64,000 bases of DNA from Ruania rhizosphaerae (GCF_009805705.1 NZ_VSMB01000009.1:1-64000), one strand, 5' to 3'; positions 43,614-53,140 are shown, counted from the first letter of the stretch. The notes: generated by a model from the sequence alone, not told the origin. Made by a program: numbers and translations.

Positions 43614-44738
43614 TCAGCGGGTCCAGGGAGCGCCGAGCTCGGAGAACGTCGCCAGCTCGGTTGCTACCCGTCGGCACCAGTCGTCGACCCCGTGGATCAC
43701 CCGGTAGGAGTCGGGGCCCTCGCCGACCTGGGTGAAGCAGTCGTCCGGCACCTGCGTGGGGTCCGGAGCGGTGCGGACCGCTTCGAGCACGCGCATGAAC
43801 GCACCGGTGTCGCGCACGTCCGCCAGCAACGGAGCGCCGTGCTCCAGGTGATCGAGGAGGTTCACGAACAGGCCGGTGCGCCCGACTTCCTCGGTCTCCT
43901 CGCCGGCAGCGGTGCGGACCACCAGCACGTCCGTGGTGTAGCGGAACTCGATCGTTCCCTCCGAGCCGTGCACCAGCACCCGCGGCTTGGTGTCCGGCTC
44001 TTCCGCCGCCAGCGTCAGGCCCAGGGCGATCGGGGTGCCCTTCGTCGTGAGCAACCGGACGGCGGAGGTGTCGTCGGCCTCGATGTCGTTGGCGTGGTAC
44101 AGGTCGACCACCACCTCGGCCACGTCCTCTGCCCGGGACGAGCCATCGATCCGCAGGGCTGACGCGATCGAGTGTGCCAGCGGGTTGGTCACCGCACCGT
44201 CGACCACCTCGACACCGTCCAGACGGCGCTGCCCGGCCCACCGGGAGCGGTCATAGTAGCTGCGCGCCCGGCGCCATAGGCCCAGGCCGCCGATGCCACG
44301 CACCTCGCCGATCCGGCCGGAGGTGACGATCTCGGCGATCCGCTCGAAGGCGTGCGAGCCGAAGCTCTGGAATCCGATCTGGACGGCTCTGCCGGTATCA
44401 TCGCTGACCTGCACGAGCCTCTCGAACTCCGCCAGCGAGGCCGTCGTCGGCTTCTCCAGCAGCACGTGCGCACCGGCGCGCATGGCCCGCTCGGCGAGCG
44501 GCAGATGTGTGTGGATCGGGGTGGCGAGCGTGACCACATCTGGGGTCACCTCGGCGAGCAGAGCATCGAGGTCGGAGTAGACCGCGGTGCCCTCGGGGAG
44601 GTTCCGCGCGCCCTCTCCGCCACGGGGGTCGGCCACCCCGACCAGACGTGCCCGGCCGGCCTCGGCGAGCTCGTTGATCTGGCCCAGGTGCTGAGCGCCG
44701 TATCCGTGGAGTCCGACGACGGCGAAGGTGATGGTCAC
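43614..44738 (-). CDS. Gfo/Idh/MocA-family oxidoreductase
   Basis: A 374-residue NAD(P)-dependent sugar or sugar-acid oxidoreductase. The N-terminal Rossmann fold reads FAVVGLHGYGAQHL, and HVLLEKPTTASLAEF is the family EKP motif. Start GTG 44738 overlaps the upstream DUF6807 stop (GTGA). The neighbours suggest a role in catabolism of a modified sugar; substrate not predictable. Confidence 0.88.
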   Translation of the reverse strand: MTITFAVVGLHGYGAQHLGQINELAEAGRARLVGVADPRGGEGARNLPEGTAVYSDLDALLAEVTPDVVTLATPIHTHLPLAERAMRAGAHVLLEKPTTASLAEFERLVQVSDDTGRAVQIGFQSFGSHAFERIAEIVTSGRIGEVRGIGGLGLWRRARSYYDRSRWAGQRRLDGVEVVDGAVTNPLAHSIASALRIDGSSRAEDVAEVVVDLYHANDIEADDTSAVRLLTTKGTPIALGLTLAAEEPDTKPRVLVHGSEGTIEFRYTTDVLVVRTAAGEETEEVGRTGLFVNLLDHLEHGAPLLADVRDTGAFMRVLEAVRTAPDPTQVPDDCFTQVGEGPDSYRVIHGVDDWCRRVATELATFSELGAPWTR

Positions 44739-45589
44739 GCGAGCTGCTCCAGTCGTTCGTAGAGGGTGGTGGCTTCGGTGGTGCTCAGTGCCCGGTCGGC
44801 GAGCACGGCCCACAGGTGCAGATCCAGGTGCCCGCCGGCGGGGATGACACGCTCGGCGTCCCACGCAACAGCAGGTCCGGCGCCCACATAGCCGGAGGTC
44901 CGCACGAACCACGGCAGGATCGCCTCGCGGGGTTGCCCCAGCAGCAGGCTCACCGGCCCGGTGCTGCGGTCCTGCACCAAGAGCAACCACGGCGAGATGG
45001 CGTTGCCGAGCGGATCCGTGCCGTCCGCCACTGTGGCCACCGTGGGGACGTCTTCACCGGAGAGCCGCCAGAACAGCCCGCCATAGCCGGCCCCGACCCG
45101 GCCACGGGTAGCGGGGGAGCCAATCGTCAGGTCCGCACCGCCGTCGGCGTGCAGCCGCGAGTGCCAGCGCAGCGTCCACACCTCGTGCTCAGGCAGCAGA
45201 TCGGCCAGAATCTCGCGGTCTTCGGTGAGTACGTGCGAACCAGCACCGTCCACCCATTGCAGCCGCTGGGAGATGCGGTGGTCGCCGGACTCGGTGCTCA
45301 GCGGCACCTGCCGGCCGTGGTTGTCGAGCATCTCGTACCCGGTGGGGTGCACGTAGGACTTACCGCCCCAGAACATCGTGCCGTTCACCTCGACCACGGC
45401 ATTGCTGACGCCGTAGTGATGGGTGTGATCCTCGGGCAGGATCTCGGTGAGCCCGACACCGTCGAGCGTGGTCACCGGGTGCAGGTACGGGCGAGGGGAG
45501 AGAGTGCCGGCCATGTCCTGGCCGTCTGCGTACCGGGCGACGTCGCGCGCTCCGATACGCAGCACGGGCTCGCCGTCAGGGGCGCTCAC
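44735..45589 (-). CDS. DUF6807 (PmoA-like) protein
   Basis: A 284-residue protein of the DUF6807 family: RPYLHPVTTLDGVGLTE, then EDHTHHYGVSNA with conserved His, SPWLLLVQD and late strands. Members are common in sugar-degradation clusters with Gfo/Idh/MocA and ThuA-like proteins; activity is not established. I prefer the GTG at 45589, six bases after AGGAG, over the ATG at 45655, because a TAGGGT promoter box just before that ATG would place transcription start at or after it. Confidence 0.8.
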   Translation of the reverse strand: MSAPDGEPVLRIGARDVARYADGQDMAGTLSPRPYLHPVTTLDGVGLTEILPEDHTHHYGVSNAVVEVNGTMFWGGKSYVHPTGYEMLDNHGRQVPLSTESGDHRISQRLQWVDGAGSHVLTEDREILADLLPEHEVWTLRWHSRLHADGGADLTIGSPATRGRVGAGYGGLFWRLSGEDVPTVATVADGTDPLGNAISPWLLLVQDRSTGPVSLLLGQPREAILPWFVRTSGYVGAGPAVAWDAERVIPAGGHLDLHLWAVLADRALSTTEATTLYERLEQLA

Positions 45590-45666
45590 GCTGTGCTCCT
45601 TGTTCTGCGGGTACTGGATAGCCACGCCTCGCCTCGCGGCGAAGGCAGCTTGCATGACACCCTATC

Positions 45667-45680
45667 GGCAAACGCTTACC
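45667..45680. promoter_or_regulatory. LacI-type operator between DUF6807 and ThuA genes
   Basis: GGCAAACGCTTACC, a CG-centred dyad typical of LacI-family regulators, in the divergent promoter region. It resembles the sites near the LacI gene at 56116. Confidence 0.5.
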
Positions 45681-45714
45681 ATCACGTGACCGGACCATCG
45701 TCAAAGGAGAGCAC

Positions 45715-46440
45715 GTGTCTGCAGACCATCGCACCGCCGTCGTGATCAGCGGAGCCGGACGCTACGCCGACCCCTGGCACGACTTCGAGGGCACGTCGGC
45801 CGCGCTCGGCGAACTGCTGGGCGACCGTGGTTTCGAGGCCCGGGTGCTGCGGACCGGTGAGGTCGAGTCCGCCGACCTGGGCCAGCCTGACCTGATCGTC
45901 GTGAATGCCGGCGGTGGCAGCACTCCGGTGGAGGTCTCTGAGGAGGCCGGAGACGTGCGCGCCCGGGACCTGCGCGACGCGGTGCTCGCTGCCGTGGCCG
46001 CAGGTGTGCCTGTGCTGGCCACCCACACCGGGTCGAACACGTTCTACGAGCACGATCAGTGGGCCCGGGCCCTCGGTGGCCGGTGGGTACCCAAGCACGA
46101 GGTCGAAGCGGGCACGGCGGCGCGTGCCTCCTGGCATCCGAAGCGCGGGCCGGCGCAGGTGCGGGTGAGCCCGGTACAGCACCCCATCACCGCGGGCCTG
46201 ACCGGGGCGGTGGAGATCGACGACGAGCGCTACACCGACCTGGAAGTCTCCCCGGAGGCGACCGTGCTGCTCGAGCACGACGAGGGCGGCCGCACCCACG
46301 CGCTCGTCTGGGTCGCGGACGCAGTCCCCGGCCTGCGAGGCAAGGCGGTCTATGACGCCCTGGGCCACGACGGCGGCGCGGTCCGCGCGCGGGTGCGGAC
46401 GCTGCTGCTGGACCGGGAGCTGGCCTGGCTGCTGAGCTGA
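45715..46440 (+). CDS. ThuA-like domain protein
   Basis: A 241-residue glutamine-amidotransferase-like fold, ThuA type: VVISGAGRYADPWHDFEGTS start, LIVVNAGGGS, GVPVLATHTGSNTF, HPITAGLTG and GKAVYDALGHDGGAV. ThuA-like proteins occur in sugar catabolic clusters, in which some take part in 3-keto-sugar or trehalose use. Start GTG 45715 follows AAAGGAG. It is divergent from DUF6807 and the oxidoreductase. Confidence 0.85.
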   Translation: MSADHRTAVVISGAGRYADPWHDFEGTSAALGELLGDRGFEARVLRTGEVESADLGQPDLIVVNAGGGSTPVEVSEEAGDVRARDLRDAVLAAVAAGVPVLATHTGSNTFYEHDQWARALGGRWVPKHEVEAGTAARASWHPKRGPAQVRVSPVQHPITAGLTGAVEIDDERYTDLEVSPEATVLLEHDEGGRTHALVWVADAVPGLRGKAVYDALGHDGGAVRARVRTLLLDRELAWLLS

Positions 46441-46469
46441 CGCGCGCGTGCGCTGCCGCACTGACGTGC

Positions 46470-46521
46470 GTTGCCCCGAATCGTCGGATCCCTGACGGTG
46501 GAGGCGACAGATCGCGGCAAC
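46470..46521. repeat. 52-bp dispersed repeat, intergenic copy
   Basis: Starts GTTGCCCCGAATCGTCG, then 18 unconserved bases, then CGACAGATCGCGGCAAC. The two arms form an imperfect 17-bp inverted repeat. It lies between the ThuA-like and altronate dehydratase stops. The other copy is inside cydC at 61562-61613, in the opposite orientation. Confidence 0.8.
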
Positions 46522-46535
46522 GCGTGGTCCGAGGC

Positions 46536-48089
46536 TTAGGTCACCGCACCCACGTGCCACGGAATGAACTCGTCCTGACCGAGGTCGAGCTCTTCGCTGA
46601 CGGTCTCGCGGCCGGAAGCGACCTCGACGATCATCCGGTAGATCTCCTCGCCCACCTCGGTGAGGCTGGCGGTGCCGTCGACAATCCGCCCGCAGTTGAG
46701 GTCCATGTCCTCGTGCATGCGTTCGTACATCGGGGTATTCGTGGCCAACTTGATCGAGGGCGCCGGCTTGCACCCGAGCACCGACCCCCGCCCGGTGGTG
46801 AAGCACACCACCGTGGCGCCGCCGGCGACCAGGCCGGTCACCGAGACCGGGTCGTAGCCGGGGGTGTCCATGAACGTGAACCCCTTCGCGGCAATCGGCT
46901 CGGCGTACTCGTACACGCCGGTCAGTTCGGCCGTACCGCCCTTGGCGACGGCGCCGAGCGACTTCTCGAGGATCGTGGTCAGGCCACCGGCCTTGTTCCC
47001 GGGGGAGGGGTTGTTGTCCAGGGTGCCCTCGCCGGCAGCGGTGTAGTCCTTCCACCACTCGATCCGGTCCAGCAGCCGCTGACCGACCTCGGGTGAGACC
47101 GCGCGCCGGGTGAGCAGGTGCTCGGCCCCGTACACCTCCGGGGTCTCGGCCAGGGTGGAGGTACCACCGGCCGCCACCAGCAGGTCCGAGGCGTACCCCA
47201 GGGCAGGATTGGCCGTGATTCCCGAGTAGCCGTCACTGCCGCCGCAGTTCAGGCCCAGGGTCAGGTGGGCGACGTCGGCCGGTTCCCGCCGCGCCTCGTT
47301 CACCCGCGGCATCATCTCCTGGATCTTCTCCACCCCGGCCCGCACGGTGGCCCGGATGCCCCCGAAGTCCTGGATGGTCATGGTCTCCACGTAGGCGCCC
47401 TCGGGCAGGCCCAGGCCGTCGACGAGCTGATTCACGGCGATCATCTCGCAGCCGAGCCCCAGCACCAGCAGTCCGCCGAAGTTCGGATGGTTGGCATACC
47501 CCCGCAGGGTGCGCAGCAGCATCTGCCCACCCTCGGAGTCCGGCACCAGCCCGCACCCGCTCTGGTGGGTGATCGCCATGACGCCGTCGACGTTCTCGAA
47601 CTCCTCCAGCCCCGTGTGGCGGAACTGGTCGGCGATCATGTTCGCTGAGCTCGCCGAGCAGTTCACCGAGGTGATCACGCCGATGTAGTTGCGGGTGCCC
47701 ACCCGTCCGTCGGGTCGGTGGTAGCCGAGGAAGGTGCGCGGCAGGTCACGTCCCTCGGGGAACGTCGGTTGCACCCGCGCGGTCCCGAACTCGTGCTCGC
47801 GTTCGTCGAGATCCATCCCGAGGTTGTGCGAGTGCACATGATCCCCGGGAGCGATCGCCGTCGTCGCCCGCCCGATCGACTGCCCGTACTTGAGCACCTG
47901 GCCACCCTGGGTGACCGGACGGACGGCCAGCTTGTGACCCCGGGGGATGGGCGCCGTCGTGCGAAACGCCTCCACCCCGGGTAGCGGGATCTCGGCACCG
48001 ATGGGCAGATCGGCCGTGGCCACAACCACGTGGTCCTCCTCCCGCAGGCGCAGGATGGGCGGCTCGGACGGGGTGGGATCGGCAGACAC
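46536..48089 (-). CDS. uxaA: Altronate dehydratase (UxaA/GarD family)
   Basis: A 517-residue two-domain dehydratase: an N-terminal SAF domain (about 1-100; HVHSHNLGMDL) and the large catalytic domain (TRNYIGVITSVNCSASS, AITHQSGCGL, LNCGGSDGYSGITANPALG, AELTGVYEYAEPI). UxaA makes 2-keto-3-deoxygluconate from altronate; GarD acts on galactarate. Because KdgK and Eda are encoded at 54215-55987, a feed into 2-keto-3-deoxygluconate is consistent. I start at GTG 48089, with AGGTC upstream; the longer frame runs antisense across coaD. Confidence 0.88.
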   Translation of the reverse strand: MSADPTPSEPPILRLREEDHVVVATADLPIGAEIPLPGVEAFRTTAPIPRGHKLAVRPVTQGGQVLKYGQSIGRATTAIAPGDHVHSHNLGMDLDEREHEFGTARVQPTFPEGRDLPRTFLGYHRPDGRVGTRNYIGVITSVNCSASSANMIADQFRHTGLEEFENVDGVMAITHQSGCGLVPDSEGGQMLLRTLRGYANHPNFGGLLVLGLGCEMIAVNQLVDGLGLPEGAYVETMTIQDFGGIRATVRAGVEKIQEMMPRVNEARREPADVAHLTLGLNCGGSDGYSGITANPALGYASDLLVAAGGTSTLAETPEVYGAEHLLTRRAVSPEVGQRLLDRIEWWKDYTAAGEGTLDNNPSPGNKAGGLTTILEKSLGAVAKGGTAELTGVYEYAEPIAAKGFTFMDTPGYDPVSVTGLVAGGATVVCFTTGRGSVLGCKPAPSIKLATNTPMYERMHEDMDLNCGRIVDGTASLTEVGEEIYRMIVEVASGRETVSEELDLGQDEFIPWHVGAVT

Positions 48090-48200
48090 GCAGAGACCTT
48101 CGCTCGCTGATGGGTCGTGATCACCCAGTCTACCCGAGAAACCGGTCTCTCGGGCGGTGTCGTCACGATGGTCGCGCCCCGGGAAGGTAAGTTGGCGGCC

Positions 48201-48698
48201 GTGACCTCTCGTATCGCCGTGTGCCCCGGATCCTTCGATCCGGTCACCCTCGGGCACCTGGACATCGTGCGCCGCGCGCGTACCCTGTTCGACGAGGTGG
48301 TGGTGGCCGTGGGGATCAACTCCGGCAAGGCGCCACTGCTGGACGCCGACACCCGCCTGCGGCTGTTCACCGACGCCGTCGCCGACCAGGCGGGTGTGCG
48401 GGTGGTGCGCATGCCCGGCCTGCTCGCCGACCTGTGCCACGAACTCGGGGCCAGCGCCATCGTCAAGGGCCTGCGGGGTGGCGCCGACTACGACGCCGAG
48501 CAACCGATGGCCTTGATGAACCGGCATCTGAGCGGTGTGGAGACGGTCTTCGTGACCGGTGCACCCGAACTCGCCCACGTTTCCTCCACCATGGTCAAGG
48601 ACGTCGCCCGGCACGGGGGCAGCATCAGCGACCTCGTTCCGCCCGCCGTCGACGATGCCGTCCGCACCGCCCTGCACCCGAAAGATGGACACTCATGA
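48201..48698 (+). CDS. coaD: Phosphopantetheine adenylyltransferase
   Basis: A 165-residue nucleotidyltransferase of coenzyme A synthesis. It opens with RIAVCPGSFDPVTLGHLDIV (the HxGH-type motif) and includes IVKGLRGGADYDAE and HVSSTMVKDVA. GTG 48201 is preceded by TAAGTT (48188-48193), a leaderless arrangement. Its stop overlaps the next start (ATGA). Confidence 0.96.
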   Translation: MTSRIAVCPGSFDPVTLGHLDIVRRARTLFDEVVVAVGINSGKAPLLDADTRLRLFTDAVADQAGVRVVRMPGLLADLCHELGASAIVKGLRGGADYDAEQPMALMNRHLSGVETVFVTGAPELAHVSSTMVKDVARHGGSISDLVPPAVDDAVRTALHPKDGHS

Positions 48699-49228
48699 GC
48701 AAAGCAGCAGAGCAGGGCGAGTCGCTGGTCGCGATCCTCGACGAGCTCGCCGACCTGGTCTCCTCCGCACGCTCGATGCCGATGTCAGCCTCCGTGCTCG
48801 TCAACCGCGCTGAAGTGCTCGAGCTGATCGACTCCGCGACCGGCGTGCTGCCTGACCAGATCACCCGCGCGGACTCCGTGGTAGCCGACGCCGACGCCGT
48901 GCTGCAGCGCGCGCGGCGTGAAGCCGGCACCATCGTGGAGAAGGCCAAGGAGCGGGCCGACGAGCTGGTCTCCCGGGAGGCCGTGGTGGCAGCAGCGAAC
49001 GAACGCGCCGAGAAGATCGTGGCTGAGGCGAAGGCCGCGGCCGAGAAGCTCTCCCGCGAGGCCGACGACTACTGCGACCGCCAGCTCGCCCAGTTCGAGA
49101 TCGACCTGAACTCCATCTCCTCCCAGGTGGCGGCCGGGCGTGCCCGGCTGATGGAGCGCACCCGCGGCCGCAGCGCCGGGGCCGACGAGACCAGCGGCGG
49201 GAACGACAAGGAGGCGACCGACTCATGA
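48695..49228 (+). CDS. Coiled-coil protein, cell-division/ATP-synthase-B-like
   Basis: A 177-residue hydrophilic protein with an Ala/Glu/Arg-rich helical stretch (about 60-165; QRARREAGTIVEKAKERADEL, KIVAEAKAAAEKLSREADD) likely to form a coiled coil. It sits between coaD and yceD, where DivIVA-like helical proteins are common in actinobacteria. No enzymatic motif is visible. Start ATG 48695 overlaps coaD; its stop overlaps yceD (ATGA). Confidence 0.78.
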   Translation: MSKAAEQGESLVAILDELADLVSSARSMPMSASVLVNRAEVLELIDSATGVLPDQITRADSVVADADAVLQRARREAGTIVEKAKERADELVSREAVVAAANERAEKIVAEAKAAAEKLSREADDYCDRQLAQFEIDLNSISSQVAAGRARLMERTRGRSAGADETSGGNDKEATDS

Positions 49229-49797
49229 CGCCCTTCCAGATCTCCACCCACGACCTGGGCCGACGGCCCGGATCGATGCGGACCCTCACCCTCGACGTGC
49301 CCGTCGCCGAGCAGATGGGCAACGAGGTGATCGCCGTCCGGGCCGGCAGCGAGGTAGCCCTCGATCTGCGGCTGGAAGCCGTGATGGACGGCGTGCTCGT
49401 GACTGGCACCGCGCAGGCCGTTGCCGAGGGCGAATGCGTGCGCTGCCTGACGGATGTCTCCCTCGACCTCGACGCGGACATCACCGAGATGTTCGCCTAC
49501 CCCGGCACGCAGGACGCCAGCGAGATGGGGGAGGACGAGGAGTTGTTGCCCGAGCTCGATGGGGAGACGCTGGACCTCGAACCCACGGTGACGGACGCCG
49601 TCGTGCTGGCCCTGCCGTTCCGGCCGCTGTGCCGGCCGGACTGCCCGGGCCTGTGCCCGGACTGCGGCATCCGTCTCGACGAGGCGGAGGAGGGGCACGC
49701 ACACGAGAACCTGGACCCGCGCTGGTCGGCCCTGGCGGCGCTCGCGGGTGCCGAGGATGCTCCGGATGACGCCCCGGACGAGGAGCCTCAGCAGTGA
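49225..49797 (+). CDS. yceD: DUF177 (YceD) protein
   Basis: A 190-residue DUF177 protein with the family [14 protein letters not shown] motif and a C-terminal zinc-ribbon-like [16 protein letters not shown], then an acidic tail. YceD-family proteins are linked to ribosomal RNA or ribosome maturation. rpmF, which often follows it, is not present: the stop overlaps the rnc start (GTGA). Confidence 0.9.
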   Translation: MTPFQISTHDLGRRPGSMRTLTLDVPVAEQMGNEVIAVRAGSEVALDLRLEAVMDGVLVTGTAQAVAEGECVRCLTDVSLDLDADITEMFAYPGTQDASEMGEDEELLPELDGETLDLEPTVTDAVVLALPFRPLCRPDCPGLCPDCGIRLDEAEEGHAHENLDPRWSALAALAGAEDAPDDAPDEEPQQ

Positions 49798-50510
49798 CCG
49801 CACGCGCCGTCGACGAACTGGTCGAGGCGCTGGGCATCGAGGTCGATCCCGAGCTGCTCGTCCTGGCCCTCACGCACCGGTCCTTCGCGCACGAGGCCGG
49901 CGGTATCCCGACCAACGAGCGGCTGGAGTTCCTCGGCGACTCGGTGCTCGGGGTGATCGTCACCGAGCACCTGTACCGCACCCACCCCGACCGCGCTGAG
50001 GGGGACCTGGCGAAGATGCGCGCGGCCACCGTCTCCCAGCGTGCGCTGTCGGTGGTGGCTCGCGAGATGGGGCTGGGGGAGTACCTGCTGCTCGGGCGGG
50101 GTGAGCAGACCACCGGCGGGCACGACAAGGACTCCATCCTGTGTGACACGCTCGAAGCCGTGATCGGGGCGGTGTACCTGTGCCACGGGCTCGAACCGAC
50201 ACGCGCGTTCGTGGAGCGGATCGTGGGGGGACGGCTCACCGACGCCGCCGGTCTAGGTGCCGGCCTGGACTGGAAGACCAGCGTGCAGGAGCTCGCGGCC
50301 GAGCGTGGCCTGGGCGCCCCGGAGTACCGCATCGAGGCGACCGGCCCGGACCATCAGCGGCACTTCACCTCCACGCTCATGCTCGGCGACCAGTCGTGGG
50401 GTGTCGGTGAGGGGTCGGCGAAGAAGATCGCCGAGCAGCGTGCGGCCGAGCAGGCCTACCGGGCCCTCGAAGAGGACACAGCGCCCGACGACGTCGCACA
50501 CGAGGCGTAG
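49794..50510 (+). CDS. rnc: Ribonuclease III
   Basis: A 238-residue double-strand RNA endonuclease: the RNase III signature [14 protein letters not shown], the second acidic site [11 protein letters not shown], and a C-terminal dsRNA-binding domain ([33 protein letters not shown]). Overlaps yceD and mutM by a few bases, so it is part of a tightly packed operon. Confidence 0.96.
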   Translation: MTARAVDELVEALGIEVDPELLVLALTHRSFAHEAGGIPTNERLEFLGDSVLGVIVTEHLYRTHPDRAEGDLAKMRAATVSQRALSVVAREMGLGEYLLLGRGEQTTGGHDKDSILCDTLEAVIGAVYLCHGLEPTRAFVERIVGGRLTDAAGLGAGLDWKTSVQELAAERGLGAPEYRIEATGPDHQRHFTSTLMLGDQSWGVGEGSAKKIAEQRAAEQAYRALEEDTAPDDVAHEA

Positions 50511-51424
50511 TGCCGGAGCTCCCCGAGGTCGAGACCGTTCGCGCCGGCCTCGCCGACCATGTGCTCGGGCGCCCCGTGACCGGGGTGCGGGTGCTGCGTG
50601 AACGTGCCGTGCGCCGTCAGGCAGGGGGAGCTGCGGAGCTCGAAGCCTTGCTGACGGGCCGGACCTTCACAGCCGCCGTGCGGCGCGGAAAGTTCTGCTG
50701 GCTCACGCTCGCCGGGCCGGATGGCGAGCCCGAGGACCACGCGTTGCTGGTGCACCTGGGCATGAGCGGTCAGCTGCTGATCTCCGAGGATGCCCGGAGC
50801 AACCCGCATCTGCGGGTCCACCTCGAGCTGGCCGGCGGACCTGATCTGTGGTTCGTGGACCAGCGCACCTTCGGCTATCTCACCGTGGCTGATCTCCTGC
50901 CCACTCCCGACGGCGGCCCTGGCGGTGATGCAGGCGGCGCACCTGTCGCTGCGCTGCTTCCCGCACCGGTGGCCCATATCGGGCGTGACCTGCTCGATCC
51001 CGTGCTGGCCGCGCCCGCCGCCCGGGCGGCACTGAACCGGCGGGTGCGGCGGGGCCGGCGCGGGATCAAGACGGTGTTGCTGGACCAGACCGTGACCGCC
51101 GGGATCGGCAACATTTACGCCGACGAGGCGCTGTGGCGGGCGGGCGTGCACTACGCGCGGCCCGCGGACCGGATGCGCCCGGGTACGGTGGCGGCGGTGC
51201 TGGACGCCGCCGAGGCAGTGATGCGGCAGGCGCTCGTGGCCGGGGGAACGAGCTTCGATGCGCTGTACGTCAACGTCAACGGTGCCTCGGGCTATTTTGA
51301 CCGGTCGCTCGCGGTCTACGGCCAGGAGGGGCGTCCCTGCCCGCGATGCGGCACCTCGATCATGCGCGAGGCATTCGCGAATCGGTCGGCGTTCTTCTGC
51401 CCGAGGTGTCAGCGCCGTCGCTGA
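50510..51424 (+). CDS. mutM: Formamidopyrimidine-DNA glycosylase
   Basis: A 304-residue base-excision repair glycosylase/lyase. The N-terminal PELPEVETVR supplies the catalytic Pro and Glu; the Lys of RRGKFCWL, the DQRTFGYL segment and a C-terminal zinc finger with two complete CPRC pairs are present. It starts with GTG 50510. A second, degraded copy of the last about 124 bp lies at 53212-53334 beyond the hipBA module (see findings), so this 3' end may have arrived with that module. Confidence 0.95.
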   Translation: MPELPEVETVRAGLADHVLGRPVTGVRVLRERAVRRQAGGAAELEALLTGRTFTAAVRRGKFCWLTLAGPDGEPEDHALLVHLGMSGQLLISEDARSNPHLRVHLELAGGPDLWFVDQRTFGYLTVADLLPTPDGGPGGDAGGAPVAALLPAPVAHIGRDLLDPVLAAPAARAALNRRVRRGRRGIKTVLLDQTVTAGIGNIYADEALWRAGVHYARPADRMRPGTVAAVLDAAEAVMRQALVAGGTSFDALYVNVNGASGYFDRSLAVYGQEGRPCPRCGTSIMREAFANRSAFFCPRCQRRR

Positions 51425-51545
51425 GTTCTCCGTGTGGGGGCGCCTCGCCACTTCCATGCTGGCACCCGACGTCAGTCACTCCGAGTATCGGCCGCGATGC
51501 CAGCGGACACGAGGTCGATGCCTCGCACGTGCCGTCGCGTCTCGG

Positions 51546-52784
51546 TTACGCTGCCGCCGCCGCAGCCTTGAGTACGCTCTCCAGGCGAGGCTGGATCGAT
51601 TCGGCCATCATCGTGATCTCCTGCGTGCGGACGCCGTTGTTCCGCGCGGCGTCGCGCCAGCCGATCAGCCCTGCGGCGACGTTGCGCATCCTCTCCTGGG
51701 CCTGCGTTGCGTTGAGGCTACATTCCTGCGCGAGAGCCAGTAGAGCCTCGGCCTCGTCGGGGTGCGTGTCTGCTCCCATGACCGATGTCGACCTCGCCCG
51801 CCACAGGTCCTGGCTCGGGTTCACGTCGAACGTGGGGCTGAGGGTCCAGGAGCCACGGTCGGCGAGGAAGCCGTGGTTGCGCAGATGGTCGTCCGTGTTG
51901 CCCAGTGCGACGCCCGCGACCACGCGGTCGAAGAGCTCGTGGTGGTCCGCCCGAGGGGAGAGCGAGAGGTCGCGGATCGCCTCGGCGATCTCGGCGTAGT
52001 CGCGGTGCTCGCCGTCGGTCGAGCCCAACGCCGTCATGGCGCTGATGTACCCGATCCTGTGTCCCAGCTCAGTGCGGTCGAACCGGCGCAGGATCAGCAC
52101 GCTGCGCCCGCCGACGCGGGTGAGCCTTCTGCAGGGCGTCCTGATCCCGGCGGCCTCCATGAGGTCGAGCGCCGTGGCCTCCCAGGCCATGACGTCCCAC
52201 TGGTCGCTGCCGTGCGGGAACTTCGCAATCGCCAGCGATCCGTCCTCGAGGCGCACCGACGCCTTGGGGCGCGCACCGCCCAGTCCTGTCGTGCCTGTGT
52301 CCAGGAGCTGCTTGATCGCCAGGGCGGGATCGATATCGGAGGCGACCTCATCGGCCGCGCGCAGCAGCTCGGGCAGCGACACCAGCTGAGGGACGCTCGA
52401 CGGCTTCCCCAGGAAGGCATCCTCCCCGGGGAGCCTGAAGCGCAGAGCTCCCTGGCGGGTGTCGTCGCTGACCTCGAGCAGGAAGTCGAGGTCGTCCAGC
52501 CGGCGCGGTGCCCGGCCCGCCTCGCGGGCGCGTCGGCGCTCGGCCTTCTCGATGAGGTTCCGGCCCCAGCGGTCCGGGGCGCTGTCGGCGAACGCACGCA
52601 CGAGCCCTGCCTGATGCTGGGATCCGGACACGAGCGGCAGAGCGGGATCGATGCTCATGCCGCCGTCGGCGAGATAGCCGGCGTCGTACAGGAACGTCGT
52701 GGAGATCTGGCCCCGAGTCCGGGTGAAGTGCGCCCGGCCGACCAGCCTGGCATCGTCGCCCTCGAAGACTTCGACGGCGGTCAT
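51546..52784 (-). CDS. hipA: HipA-family serine/threonine kinase toxin
   Basis: A 412-residue kinase of the HipA family. It has an N-terminal HipA-N1-like domain, the ATP-site loop LGGARPKASVR, the AIAKFPHGSDQW lysine strand, the catalytic-loop motif NTDDHLRNHGF and the metal-binding Asp in FDVNPSQDL (near 319). HipA proteins phosphorylate aminoacyl-tRNA synthetases and drive dormancy. Its ATG overlaps the hipB stop (ATGA). Full length for the family. Confidence 0.9.
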   Translation of the reverse strand: MTAVEVFEGDDARLVGRAHFTRTRGQISTTFLYDAGYLADGGMSIDPALPLVSGSQHQAGLVRAFADSAPDRWGRNLIEKAERRRAREAGRAPRRLDDLDFLLEVSDDTRQGALRFRLPGEDAFLGKPSSVPQLVSLPELLRAADEVASDIDPALAIKQLLDTGTTGLGGARPKASVRLEDGSLAIAKFPHGSDQWDVMAWEATALDLMEAAGIRTPCRRLTRVGGRSVLILRRFDRTELGHRIGYISAMTALGSTDGEHRDYAEIAEAIRDLSLSPRADHHELFDRVVAGVALGNTDDHLRNHGFLADRGSWTLSPTFDVNPSQDLWRARSTSVMGADTHPDEAEALLALAQECSLNATQAQERMRNVAAGLIGWRDAARNNGVRTQEITMMAESIQPRLESVLKAAAAAA

Positions 52785-53068
52785 CGGGCCCTCTTCTTCG
52801 TGAGGCTCCCGGCCCGCAGTCGTCCGATGTCGCTGCTGAGCGGATCGATCGCGTCGACGGCCTGGTCGAGCGTGCCGAGAGCGCGCAGGACCTGCATGAC
52901 GCTGCCGAAGCGCACGCCAGGATCTCCTGTCTCGATCTTGCGCAGGGTGTCGCGCGTGATGTCGGCGCGCTCTGCGACCTGCTGTGCGGTCAGGCCCAGC
53001 ACCATGCGCCAGCCGTGCACGTGCTCGCCGAACGTGCTGAGTTGACCGTCGATCTTGTACCCGGCCAT
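52781..53068 (-). CDS. hipB: HipB-like antitoxin (XRE family)
   Basis: A 95-residue protein with an XRE helix-turn-helix (GLTAQQVAERADITRDTLRKIE, residues 25-46) and a short basic tail. It would repress the operon and bind HipA. Start ATG 53068. An inverted repeat CGATATG/CATATCG at 53113-53140 upstream is a candidate operator. Confidence 0.88.
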   Translation of the reverse strand: MAGYKIDGQLSTFGEHVHGWRMVLGLTAQQVAERADITRDTLRKIETGDPGVRFGSVMQVLRALGTLDQAVDAIDPLSSDIGRLRAGSLTKKRAR

Positions 53069-53112
53069 CGCGACTCCTTTCGTCTATGACGAGGATACAC
53101 GATCTAACGTAT

Positions 53113-53140
53113 CGATATGGCGAGCAACGTCGTCATATCG
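53113..53140. promoter_or_regulatory. Candidate HipB operator
   Basis: CGATATG (53113-53119) and CATATCG (53134-53140), a perfect 7-bp inverted repeat separated by 14 bp, 45 bp upstream of hipB. Confidence 0.45.
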
